Origin: Chitinophaga pinensis
GTDB lineage: Bacteria; Bacteroidota; Bacteroidia; Flavobacteriales; Flavobacteriaceae
Assembly: GCA_943324545.2 (NCBI GenBank)
Contig: CALPMA020000003.1
Span: forward strand, 1-46,896
Reading direction: 5' to 3'
Length of the DNA: 46,896 bases
Part shown: one piece after another, positions 29,133 to 38,905 of the stretch
Numbering within the stretch: the first letter of the stretch is position 1
Layout of the letters: the number at the start of each line of letters is the position of its first letter
Translations under genes and position numbers: made by a program
Notes under the pieces: generated by a model
What the model was told of the DNA's origin: nothing
The model's database searches: none
What the model saw: the letters and a program-made list of their open reading frames with translations, nothing else

Positions 29133-30167
29133 TTATTTCTTTATAAATTTACAAGACTTATTGTCTGATAGCTTCAGGTAATAAATACCGTTTGATAATT
29201 GCTCCACATTGATAGTGTTTTCAACATCATTTAGTTCGCCATTTAAAACCACTCTGCCTAAACTGTCAATTATTGTATAAGTCTGATTGATAAGATTAGA
29301 GTTTATATTTACATTTAAAACATTTAAAGCGGGATTTGGGTACAAACGGATAGGGGACAATTCAAAATTGTTGGTGCTTAGAGCTGTTCCAGCATTTACA
29401 AGATCCCAAACTGTTCTTACAACTATACCATCTACCGTTATTCTTTGCGTTGCATTATCTTGTCTTAAAACTACTGTTTGTAATACTGGTGCATCTGCAG
29501 TTGGAGCACCAGTTGTACCAACAGTATTTGTAAATGGCCCTAAAGCTGGTGTGGCTGGCTCAGTAGTTGGAATTGCATCACTTGTTGAGTATACAAATAA
29601 ACTAACTTCATCATTAAAATCACCAGTTACAAATTTATATTTTACAACAACTAGATAAGTTTGGCCAATGGTTAAATTTGAAGTTTCTCCTTGTGTAGCA
29701 GAAGCATTAAATGCCAAACCTAATTTAAATTGCGTAGTTGGATCAGTACCTGGCGCTATGAATGTTCTCGCCCTAAAAGCAGAGTTTAAAGCAGTATAAA
29801 CAGGTGCAGTTGTATTAGCATAATATCCAAGGTGAAAAAAGTAGACTAACGGAGTAGCTGCTGTTACAGATACCAAAAAAGAGGCATAAACACTTCCTGA
29901 ATTTAAATCTGCGCCAAAAGGTTTATTTAAATCTTCTCCAGTATTGTTAACCAAAGCAGCGTTTCCAACTCCACTTCCAATATAACCAGAAAAATTTAAT
30001 CCTGCCGAACTCACTAAAATAGGATTTGTAGTTCCGCTATGTTTATTCCAACCATTACTTGTTAATGGCTCAGCTGCGACATAATTAAAATGTTCAACTA
30101 AATAATTAACTTGACCGAAAGTAAATCCGAAGGAAAATAAAACTAGTAATGTGTAAAGTTTTTTCAT
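29133..30167 (-). CDS. Secreted protein with T9SS type A sorting domain
   Basis: Signal peptide; C-terminal IRLYPNPALNVLNVNINSN...GIYYLKLSDNKSCKFIKK; N-terminal domain paralogous to the 31472-32641 product. Confidence 0.85.
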   Translation of the reverse strand: MKKLYTLLVLFSFGFTFGQVNYLVEHFNYVAAEPLTSNGWNKHSGTTNPILVSSAGLNFSGYIGSGVGNAALVNNTGEDLNKPFGADLNSGSVYASFLVSVTAATPLVYFFHLGYYANTTAPVYTALNSAFRARTFIAPGTDPTTQFKLGLAFNASATQGETSNLTIGQTYLVVVKYKFVTGDFNDEVSLFVYSTSDAIPTTEPATPALGPFTNTVGTTGAPTADAPVLQTVVLRQDNATQRITVDGIVVRTVWDLVNAGTALSTNNFELSPIRLYPNPALNVLNVNINSNLINQTYTIIDSLGRVVLNGELNDVENTINVEQLSNGIYYLKLSDNKSCKFIKK

Positions 30168-30289
30168 AATTAAATTATTTTATATTTAATGTGTAAAAAT
30201 AATAAAATTTATCTAATTATTTAAAAATAATTAAATTAACAAAAAAAACCATATGATAATCTAATTTAATTGTCCTTTATTTTTCATTT

Positions 30290-31195
30290 TTAATATAGCA
30301 AATTAACAGCATCAATAGACATTTGCACTGCATCATGTCCTGAATTGGTAACGGTATGTAATTGCCAATTGAATGTTGCTCCGATTGAAATGGCATACGT
30401 TCGACTTTTAGAAAAGAAATAGTTGGCACGAGCAAGTCTGTTCAATCCCTGTAAATCGCTCTCAATATTGTGACGAAGTGATGAATCGGAACCATTATTA
30501 TCTAAACTACCAACTGTAATAAATAATTTTCTACTAAAATAATTATTTGGATTAATAGCAGTAATTGGGCTATTCATAATTCCATAAGGAAAATTAGCAA
30601 CCCCATCTGGAACAGTATACCAACCACTATTTGCAGCGATTGCTCTATTGTACCTAGCATTTGGTTTAAGTAAAACGAATCGATGCACAAATTGACCTCC
30701 ACCAGAATGACCAAACATATCATAGGTATTTGACTCGCTTCCAGAATTGACTTTAATAAAATCAAAAAGTGGTTCAATCATTGAAAAGGTCCATACACTC
30801 TCATTGTTTAGTGTTTGCGCAGTTGGGAAATTACCGTCTTGATAGACATTTCCAATTATATAGGAACTACCCCCAGGAAAATTTATACTATTAAATTCTG
30901 GTGCAAATACCATAAACCCATATTGATTGGAGGCATTTACCCAAATATCACGGTATTCACTTGCATTTCTTTCGTCTCCATGAAAAACAATAACTATTGG
31001 CATATTGGTTCGATTGCCTGCCGGAATATTATAAAAAACATTTATTGGTTTTTGAGGCAAACCTGAATAAGTGAAAACAAATTGGTTTGAACCTGAATTT
31101 AATAAGTTTTCATCATCAATAGCGACATTATCTTTCGAACAAGAAATGAAAATAAAGAGTGAAAATAGTATTATTTTGCCTAGGTGATTTATCAT
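30290..31195 (-). CDS. Lipoprotein alpha/beta hydrolase, esterase / PHB-depolymerase-like
   Basis: Lipobox FIFISC|SKDN; VIVFHGDERNASEYR; FGHSGGGQFVHRF nucleophile elbow; late SGHD histidine. Confidence 0.78.
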   Translation of the reverse strand: MINHLGKIILFSLFIFISCSKDNVAIDDENLLNSGSNQFVFTYSGLPQKPINVFYNIPAGNRTNMPIVIVFHGDERNASEYRDIWVNASNQYGFMVFAPEFNSINFPGGSSYIIGNVYQDGNFPTAQTLNNESVWTFSMIEPLFDFIKVNSGSESNTYDMFGHSGGGQFVHRFVLLKPNARYNRAIAANSGWYTVPDGVANFPYGIMNSPITAINPNNYFSRKLFITVGSLDNNGSDSSLRHNIESDLQGLNRLARANYFFSKSRTYAISIGATFNWQLHTVTNSGHDAVQMSIDAVNLLY

Positions 31196-31358
31196 GAAAC
31201 TACTATTTTTTTGTTGGTGTTGGTAAAATCTATTTACAAGATTACAAAAAATTATTATATGTTAATTATTTATATATATTTGTTTTTTTTAATAGTTACT
31301 TAAAATTATTAATTTTAAAAAAGGTAAATAAATAATTACCCCTTAATCTTCAATAACA

Positions 31359-32641
31359 ATGAAAATTTTTAATAAAAGATTAGTATCTTTTTCTTTTTAC
31401 TATCGTGTACGACTGAGGATGTAAGTCCATTTCCACCCACAATAGGAACATTTACCGTCCCTGCAAAGCGAATGGGTAGTTTACCTTTTTTACTTACTCC
31501 ACCAACCTCAAATAGTGCTGGAGCTTTCACCTACACTAGTGCAGATCCTTCAATTGCAACAATAAGCGGATCAACTGTAACGGTTGTTGGAATTGGAACT
31601 ACTACAATAACTGCTACTCAGGCTGCAGATGCTGGTTATGGTATGGGATCGGTTACTGCGACATTCACGGTCTCTCAATTAGAGCCACCAACCATTGGTT
31701 CTTTCACTATTCCTTCAAAAATGACGGGAAGTCTTCCATTTCAATTGACTCCACCTACTTCAAATAGTGGTGGTTCATTTACCTTCTCTAGTAGTAATAC
31801 AGCTGTAGCAACAATCAACGGGACAACAGTTACTGTAGTTGGCGCTGGTGTTTCAACAATTACTGCTACTCAAGCTGCTTTTGGAACTTTTGCTTCAGGA
31901 ACTGTTACGGCTATTTTTACAGTTACAGCAAATATTCCGACAGCAAATATTGCTACAGATAATTTTGATGTTGTGGCAGGAACTGCTTTAACATCAAATG
32001 GATGGGTTGCGCACAGTAGCAGTACGACTAACCCAATATTAATTACTTCACCTGGACTTACATTTCCAAACTATTATGGTTCTGGAATAGGAAATGCCGC
32101 TAGTGTTACCAGTATAGGTCAAGATATTTCGTTGCAGTTTACCTCTGTTTCCTCTGGAACTGTATATGCTTCATTTTTAATAAAAGCGGCTGCTTCTCCA
32201 TTGTGTATCGATCAATACTTTTTTGGCTTTGGTAATAATGATATTGCAGATACCGCTTACAGAGGTAAATTAATGATTAATCAAGATCCTACCAATCCTG
32301 CAAAATTCAAATTTGGATTTGCTGCTAATTTAACCAACAGATATACCACGAATTCATATGATTATGGAACTACCTATCTTGTGGTTATTAAATATAAAAT
32401 TGTTAATTCAACGGTTTCTAATGCTAACGGAAACGTTGGTCGTGACGAAACAAGTTTGTATATCTTTGACACGACATCAAGTTATTTGACCGAGCCAACA
32501 GTTCCTACTATTGGAATTGAAGACACTTCTTCAGTTGATATTCTTCCAGGCAGAGTAGTACTTAGACAAGACAATGTCAATTCTCCAAATGTTATTATTG
32601 ATGGATTGAGAGTTGACAGCTCTTGGAATCTTAGAAATTAA
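31359..32641 (+). pseudogene. Ig-like-repeat lipoprotein with apparent 1-nt frameshift in the signal peptide (open ORF 31472-32641)
   Basis: ATG 31359 gives MKIFNKRLVSFSF..stop; the frame of ORF 31472 read upstream gives FFLLSCTTEDVSPFPPTIGTFTVPAKRMGSLPF, a lipobox plus the start of the first Ig-like repeat. Confidence 0.75.
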
Positions 32642-32663
32642 TTTGATAAAGTAAGCTATAAAA

Positions 32664-33977
32664 ATGAAGAAACTTATAAAGATACTAGCTTTAAGTATTT
32701 TACTGCTTTTGGTAACACAATTTTCAAATGCACAAGAAATAGTAATCAACAAATATAAATTTGGAGAGGGATTGGAATTTTCAGGAATTGATAATAATTA
32801 TAAAATGGAAATTTCTGGATATCTTCAACCTTACATTGATAGTAAAAAATATCTAGACAACAACGATTCATCATCATACAATAGAATGCGAATGAGAAGA
32901 GCTCGTTTGAATTTTTCAGGTAGTTCAAAAAAAGAAAAAATATCATATCGCTTACAACTTGATTTAACTGGTGGTGGCGAGGGAGACGCATCAATAGGAA
33001 GCCTAGTTTTTGATGCTTGGATCGCTTATGATCTTACTAAACGAATAAAACTTACTTTTGGACAAAAAGGAACATTTACTGATAATCGCGAACTTGGAAT
33101 GCGTTCAAATACTTTACAACTTGTAGAGAGAAGTCCAATATCAGGTGCCTTTGCTTCAATTCGTGAATTTGGATTTTTTGCAGAATCCTCTTATAAAATA
33201 TCAAAACAATCGTATATAAAACCAGAGTTTGCAATTACCAATGGAGATGGAATTAATGTTTTTGGTAAAGACCATGGAGGATTTAAATATGGTGGACGAA
33301 TTGATTATTTACCTTTTGGTTTGTTCAATAATTTCGGACAATACCGTCAAGCAGATATAGAAAGAGAATTAACTCCAAAATTTGTAATTGGAGCAAACTG
33401 TAGTTATAATGTTGGAATTAGCGATAGAAGAGGAAGTGAAAGTGGAACCATATTGTATTTAGACAATCTGAACAATGAATTGTTACCCGATTATATTAAA
33501 TATGGTGTCGATTTTTTATTTAAATATAGAGGTTTTTCACTTTTAGGAGAATATATTAATGCTTCTGCAAGGGTACCCGCCGGAATTACTCAAAGAGTAC
33601 GTGTAGATGGTACCACTTCTACAGTCTTTACTGTTAATGGAATTCAAGATGTGGATAGTTATGTTAAAGGTAGAATGATGGTTGGTGAAGGATATAATTT
33701 ACAAAGCGGATACGTTTTTAAAAATCTTTTTTCAATTGATGGTCGAGTTGCCTTTTTGAAACCTGAAACTAATTCTTTTTTAAATAATGGAACTTTTTAC
33801 AATCGTTCTGATTTTTATACCCTCGGTATTACGAAATATTTGGCACGAAATTATGGAGCTAAAATTCAATTGGATTGCACCTATATCAATGCCAAACCAG
33901 GTTCTAATGATGTTAATGGAAATTTGATAAATGGAAATGAATTTTTAACCAGATTAATTACAACTTTTTCGTTTTAA
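32664..33977 (+). CDS. Outer-membrane porin (phosphate-selective porin O/P-like)
   Basis: Signal peptide, beta-barrel-like alternation, RRARLNFSGSSKKEKISYRLQLDL, LTFGQKGTFTDNRE; terminal F. Confidence 0.82.
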   Translation: MKKLIKILALSILLLLVTQFSNAQEIVINKYKFGEGLEFSGIDNNYKMEISGYLQPYIDSKKYLDNNDSSSYNRMRMRRARLNFSGSSKKEKISYRLQLDLTGGGEGDASIGSLVFDAWIAYDLTKRIKLTFGQKGTFTDNRELGMRSNTLQLVERSPISGAFASIREFGFFAESSYKISKQSYIKPEFAITNGDGINVFGKDHGGFKYGGRIDYLPFGLFNNFGQYRQADIERELTPKFVIGANCSYNVGISDRRGSESGTILYLDNLNNELLPDYIKYGVDFLFKYRGFSLLGEYINASARVPAGITQRVRVDGTTSTVFTVNGIQDVDSYVKGRMMVGEGYNLQSGYVFKNLFSIDGRVAFLKPETNSFLNNGTFYNRSDFYTLGITKYLARNYGAKIQLDCTYINAKPGSNDVNGNLINGNEFLTRLITTFSF

Positions 33978-33981
33978 CAGT

Positions 33982-35526
33982 ATGATAAGTAAAATTAAAT
34001 TATTGGTTTTTTTAAATCTGATTGTTTTTCCAATGTTTGGACAATTCAATCCGCAAAATGATGAAATAACAAAAAAGTTTTTTCCTGATTCCGAATTGGA
34101 TATTCATACCCCATCATTCTCAAAAAAGGGATTCACCAATTATGACGATATGATGTTGTATCTTAATAAGTTGGTTGCTGAACATCCAAAAGAAATTTCT
34201 CTATACTTTATTGGTGAAAGTCAAAAAAACAAGAAAATACCAATGGTAGTTTTGAATAAAAATAATGGGAATGAAAAAATTAAAGTTTGGTTTCAAGGAG
34301 GTCTTCATGGTGATGAACCTGCCGGAACTGAAACCATGCTTTTCTTGATAGATAAAATACTTAATGATCCTAAATATACTTATTTATTAGAAAAAATAAC
34401 CCTATCAATTGTTCCAATGGCGAATATAGATGGTTATGAAAAACTCGATCGTTACGCTGCGAATGGATTGGATTTAAATAGAGACCAAGTAAAGCTGATG
34501 GCTAAAGAAAGTAATTTCTTGAAAAAAGCATTTAGTGATTTTGGAGCTGAAGTGGCAGTTGATTTTCATGAATACCGTCCCTTTAGAAAAGAATTTGGAT
34601 TGCTTGGAACAGATGGAATTAGCTCCATATACGATGCGATGTTTATGTATTCTGGGAACTTAAATCTTCCTCAAAATTTAAGAGATTACACTAAGAATGT
34701 GTTTGTTGAAAATGCAAAAAAAGTATTAGAGTCAAAACATTTTATTTATAGAGATTACATCGCTAGTGTAAAGCAAAATAATGAAGTTCATTTTAATCAA
34801 TGTACCACAGAAGCAAGATCAAGTACTACTTCTTATGCTTTAACCAATTGTATTTCTTCATTAATAGAAATTCGCGGAGTGAACCTTCAAAAAACATCAT
34901 TCAAAAGAAGAATAAATACTACCTTTTTAATTGCTACGTCATTTCTAAAAACAGTTTATGAAGATGTTTTGAATATTAAAGAAGTACTCAGAATTTCTAA
35001 TAGTACAAAACCGGAAAATTTAGTCGTTGTTGCTAATAAGCCACAAGAAAAACAAACAATTAGGGCAATTAGTTTAAAAGATAATTCAGAAATTTCTTTG
35101 GAGGTCAAGGTCAATAATGCTTTAAAATGTACTCCGGTTTTAGAAAGAAAAAGACCTTTTGCCTATTTAATACTTCCAGAGCAAAAAATCCTTGTTGATA
35201 AATTAATTATTTTAGGATTAAAGGTTGAAGAACTTACTGAAGATAAAAAAATAAAAGTAGAATCTTATACTATTTCTTCCATTTATGTAAATCCAGATGA
35301 AGAGGAAGGATATAATTCCCAGAAAGCGGAGACAAGTATTACCAATATAGAAAAATCATTTCCAAAAGGGACTTTTATTGTCTATTTGGATCAAAAAAAT
35401 TCAAAGATGGCAACAGAGGTTTTGGAACCAGAAAGTGAAAATGGATTTGTCAAATTTGAAACTCTAAAAGTTAAAAAAAATCAAGAATTACCAATTTATA
35501 GATACTTAACCAATGAAAAAATATAA
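33982..35526 (+). CDS. Secreted M14-family zinc carboxypeptidase
   Basis: GGLHGDEPAGTE (HxxE), NGLDLNRDQ, VDFHEYRP, LIEIRGV; N-terminal signal peptide. Confidence 0.9.
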   Translation: MISKIKLLVFLNLIVFPMFGQFNPQNDEITKKFFPDSELDIHTPSFSKKGFTNYDDMMLYLNKLVAEHPKEISLYFIGESQKNKKIPMVVLNKNNGNEKIKVWFQGGLHGDEPAGTETMLFLIDKILNDPKYTYLLEKITLSIVPMANIDGYEKLDRYAANGLDLNRDQVKLMAKESNFLKKAFSDFGAEVAVDFHEYRPFRKEFGLLGTDGISSIYDAMFMYSGNLNLPQNLRDYTKNVFVENAKKVLESKHFIYRDYIASVKQNNEVHFNQCTTEARSSTTSYALTNCISSLIEIRGVNLQKTSFKRRINTTFLIATSFLKTVYEDVLNIKEVLRISNSTKPENLVVVANKPQEKQTIRAISLKDNSEISLEVKVNNALKCTPVLERKRPFAYLILPEQKILVDKLIILGLKVEELTEDKKIKVESYTISSIYVNPDEEEGYNSQKAETSITNIEKSFPKGTFIVYLDQKNSKMATEVLEPESENGFVKFETLKVKKNQELPIYRYLTNEKI

Positions 35527-36781
35527 TACAAAAATGAAATTAAATGCAATTGCTTCGGCATTAGTTATGTTTATAGGATTTGCCTGTTCAGCTCAAATTG
35601 AAATCAAAACGGATTCAAAAGAATTCCAGTTGGGTGACGGCTTAGGTTTTAATGTTAATGATGGTGATTATAAATTCAATATAAGTGGATTTATTCAAAG
35701 TGCTATTAAATATGAAAAAACAGATGGAATTGTTGCTAGAAATTATATGAATGCAAGAAATGCTTTTTTGTCTATTTCTGGAAGCATGTACAAAGAGAAA
35801 GTTTCTTTTTTATTGCAAAATAATTTTAGTAACGGTAAACCCCTTTTGGATGCATGGGTAGCCTATACTCCAACTCAAAATGTTAAAATTAGTTTTGGAC
35901 AAAAACAAACATTTACTAACAATAGAGAAATGAATTTTTATGAAGATAAACTTCAATTTGCTGATCGCGGAATTTTTAGTTCTGAGTTCAGTAATACAGG
36001 TAGAGAATTTGGAGTTTTTTTAGAAAGTCAATTGGTTGTTAAATCTTTTATTATAAAACCAAAATTTGCAATTACCTCCGGGGATGGTGTCAATTCTTTT
36101 GGTGATAATTCAATTGATGTTGATAAAGGTGGTTTTAAATACGGTGGTCGAATTGATTTACTTCCTTTAGGTAATTTTAAACCAGGTAATGACGGATATA
36201 TTGCAGATTTATTACACGAAGATAAAATTAAAATTCTTGCTGGTGCGGCTTTTAGTTTTAACAACGGTGCTAGTAATAGAGTAGGAGAAGGTCATGGTGA
36301 CTTTGTTTTTTACGATAGTACTTTTAAACAAAAGTTGCCCGATTTAAGAAAATCATATGGTGATATTTTAATTAAATATAGAGGGTTTTCATTATTAGGG
36401 GAATATGTAAATACATCAGCTGCATCTCTTGAAGGTACTTTTATAAATTCTACAGCTACGGTACCATTGTATATGACGGAAATTAGCAATTATTTAGTTC
36501 TAGGGAATGGGTTAAATATTCAAGGCGGTTATGTTTCTAAATCAGGTCTTTCACTGGATTTTAAATTTGAAAAATTAACTAAAGAATTTAACAAAGCTTC
36601 CTCTTTACTAGCTAATCAAGATGCGTTTACAATGGGGATTACAAAATATATAAAAGGAAACAATTTAAAAGTTCAATCCTCCGTTACTACGTTAAATAAG
36701 GAACAATTTAATGTTACTACGAACGTGAATGAAAAAGTGAACACCTTAATTGCTCAATTTAGTTTTCAATTAGTTTTTTAA
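35513..36781 (+). CDS. Outer-membrane porin, paralogue of the 32664-33977 product (start may be 35534)
   Basis: Shared ISGF/YLQ.., NARNAFLSISGSMYKEKVSF, ISFGQKQTFTNNRE, KGGFKYGGRIDLLPLG, KYRGFSLLGEYVN motifs. Confidence 0.82.
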   Translation: MKKYNTKMKLNAIASALVMFIGFACSAQIEIKTDSKEFQLGDGLGFNVNDGDYKFNISGFIQSAIKYEKTDGIVARNYMNARNAFLSISGSMYKEKVSFLLQNNFSNGKPLLDAWVAYTPTQNVKISFGQKQTFTNNREMNFYEDKLQFADRGIFSSEFSNTGREFGVFLESQLVVKSFIIKPKFAITSGDGVNSFGDNSIDVDKGGFKYGGRIDLLPLGNFKPGNDGYIADLLHEDKIKILAGAAFSFNNGASNRVGEGHGDFVFYDSTFKQKLPDLRKSYGDILIKYRGFSLLGEYVNTSAASLEGTFINSTATVPLYMTEISNYLVLGNGLNIQGGYVSKSGLSLDFKFEKLTKEFNKASSLLANQDAFTMGITKYIKGNNLKVQSSVTTLNKEQFNVTTNVNEKVNTLIAQFSFQLVF

Positions 36782-36799
36782 TAATAAACCTCACAATAA

Positions 36800-38029
36800 A
36801 TGAAGATTGCATCAAAAGCGAATAAGATTTTCTTTTCTATTATTTCAAATTTGACCTTCTGGGTTTTAATTGCAATTTTGATAGGTATTTTCGTAGGTCA
36901 TTATTTTCCGGATAATGGAGTCCAAATGAAGGTGGTGGGTGATGGATTTATAAGTATCATCAAACTCTTTATTATTCCAATAATATTTCTAACTATTGTA
37001 TTAGGAATAGGAGGAATGGGGGATTTAAAAAAAGTGGGAAGAATTGGAGTTAAATCATTACTCTATTTTGAAGTAGTTTCAACATTAGCTTTAGCCATTG
37101 GTATAGTAGTTGGCTATTTGGCACAACCTGGAAAAATTGACAAGACGGGTATAGACATTCAAGACGCGAGTAAATATACTCAAAGTTCTAGTGAAGGATT
37201 TAATTGGGTATCATTTTTCATGAACAATTCAACTCTTCAAGTATTAATTGTTGCAATAATAGTTGGGATACTGTTGAATTATCATAGAAAAAGAGAGAAA
37301 ATAGTTGTCTTTTTATATAAATGTTCTAAGGTTGTTTTTAAAGCCCTAAAATATGTCATGTATCTTGCTCCAATTGGTGCATTTGGAGGAATGGCTTATA
37401 CAGTTGGGAAATTTGGATTACACACCCTGATTCCACTTGGAAAATTGATGCTCACGGTTTATGTAACTATGTTTCTATTTATATTTCTTGTATTAGGAGG
37501 AATATTAAAATATTATAAAATAAACATTTGGCATTTTATAAAATACATTAAAGAGGAGTTGCTTATTGTTCTTGGAACATCTTCCTCCGAAGCTGCATTA
37601 CCGAATTTAATGGATAAATTAGAAAAGATTGGTTGTAGTAAATCTGTTGTGGGGCTTGTTGTTCCAACGGGATATTCCTTTAACCTAGATGGAACCTCTA
37701 TTTATCTTTCAATGGCGATAATATTTTTAGCACAATTGTACAATGTTCAACTTTCATTGGGAGAAATTTTTACCATCATTGGACTATTAATGATCACATC
37801 TAAAGGTGCGGCCGGGGTTACAGGAAGTGGTTTTATAGTTTTGGCATCAACTCTCACCGCTATCCATAAAATACCTTTAGAAGGTTTAGCATTTTTATTG
37901 GGTGTCGATAAATTCATGAGCGAAGCAAGAGCGATTACCAATTTTATTGGTAATGGGGTTGCAACGATTGTAATTTCAAAAAGTGAAGGTGAAACTATTC
38001 ATCTTCAAAAACCAATTGAAAATATTTAA
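36800..38029 (+). CDS. Dicarboxylate/amino acid:cation symporter (DAACS), DctA-like
   Basis: GTSSSEAALPNLMDKLEKIG; PTGYSFNLDGTSIYLSMA; VDKFMSEARAITNFIGNGVATIVISK. Confidence 0.92.
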   Translation: MKIASKANKIFFSIISNLTFWVLIAILIGIFVGHYFPDNGVQMKVVGDGFISIIKLFIIPIIFLTIVLGIGGMGDLKKVGRIGVKSLLYFEVVSTLALAIGIVVGYLAQPGKIDKTGIDIQDASKYTQSSSEGFNWVSFFMNNSTLQVLIVAIIVGILLNYHRKREKIVVFLYKCSKVVFKALKYVMYLAPIGAFGGMAYTVGKFGLHTLIPLGKLMLTVYVTMFLFIFLVLGGILKYYKINIWHFIKYIKEELLIVLGTSSSEAALPNLMDKLEKIGCSKSVVGLVVPTGYSFNLDGTSIYLSMAIIFLAQLYNVQLSLGEIFTIIGLLMITSKGAAGVTGSGFIVLASTLTAIHKIPLEGLAFLLGVDKFMSEARAITNFIGNGVATIVISKSEGETIHLQKPIENI

Positions 38030-38168
38030 ATTATTATTTTACAAATAAGAAAGTACAAGTTTAATTTTCTAGGCATATTTTCAACAAAATGAGTTAGAAA
38101 TTCTATTATTTGGTTTGAAATGAAGTCAATAGCGGTTACATTGTTAAGCCAAAAGCCATATAAATACT

Positions 38169-38176
38169 TACCTTTG
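38169..38176 (+). promoter_or_regulatory. -7 promoter element (TACCTTTG)
   Basis: TAnnTTTG 31 nt upstream of GTG 38207. Confidence 0.45.
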
Positions 38177-38206
38177 TTTTTTTTTGATAAATTCATTTAT
38201 TTTTCA

Positions 38207-38905
38207 GTGAAAAAATACTTTTTATTTTTATTTTTTATTCCTTTATTTTCTTTCTCTCAAACCAATTTTGAGAAAGCAGAAAAGCTATTTAATGAGGGAA
38301 AATATGCCTTGGCAAAGCCGCTTTTTGAAATCGAACTTAAAGATTCTCCTAATCATATAAAAACTATTGAGCACCTTGGTGATATTTCAATTCATTTAAA
38401 CAATTTAGACAAAGCTATTTCCTATTATCGGATGCTAATAAAATTAAAACCTAACGAAGCTAGTTTTTATTATAAATATGGAGGTGCATTGGGTTTAAAA
38501 TCACAAGCCGGAGGAAAATGGGTTGCCATTCGTTTAATTGGTGATATGAAGGACGCATTCGAAAAAGCTATAAGTTTGAAATCAAATCATCTTGAGGCAC
38601 GTTGGGCATTGATAGAGTATTATTTGCAAGTGCCCGGGCTTTTTGGAGGAAGTGAAAGAAAAGCGCAAAACTATGCCAACCAATTAATGACACTTTCACC
38701 AGTTGATGGTTATTTGGCACGAGGAAAAATAGATGAATATTTTGAACGTTTTAAAAGTGCAGAAAAAAATTATCTTAAAGCCATTCAAATAGGTGGCTCT
38801 AAAACTACTTACGATCGGCTTACAGCACTCTATAAAGTTAAACTTATACAACCGGATAAGGCCATCAAAGTCTTTGTAGAATACCAAGAAAAAATCAAGT
38901 CATAA
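38207..38905 (+). CDS. Secreted tetratricopeptide repeat protein
   Basis: TPR-like repeats (FEKAEKLFNEGKYALAKPLFE, LDKAISYYRMLIKLKPNEAS, FKSAEKNYLKAIQIG); ORF track start 38120, GTG 38207 gives a clean signal peptide VKKYFLFLFFIPLFSFSQ. Confidence 0.82.
   Translation: MKKYFLFLFFIPLFSFSQTNFEKAEKLFNEGKYALAKPLFEIELKDSPNHIKTIEHLGDISIHLNNLDKAISYYRMLIKLKPNEASFYYKYGGALGLKSQAGGKWVAIRLIGDMKDAFEKAISLKSNHLEARWALIEYYLQVPGLFGGSERKAQNYANQLMTLSPVDGYLARGKIDEYFERFKSAEKNYLKAIQIGGSKTTYDRLTALYKVKLIQPDKAIKVFVEYQEKIKS

Noticed and set aside
29287-29658. 123-aa plus-strand ORF inside the T9SS protein gene
   Set aside because: Antisense shadow ORF; no signal or motif; the minus-strand T9SS CDS is clearly real.
32664-36781. 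Possible SusC/SusD polysaccharide utilisation locus
   Set aside because: Porins are about 430 aa beta-barrels without TonB box, plug or SusD partner; no glycoside hydrolase nearby.
29133-38029. Possible genomic island or mobile element
   Set aside because: Accessory in content but no integrase, transposase, flanking direct repeats or obvious tRNA-site duplication; the tRNA-Arg at 28892 is intact with no visible second 3' copy in the window.
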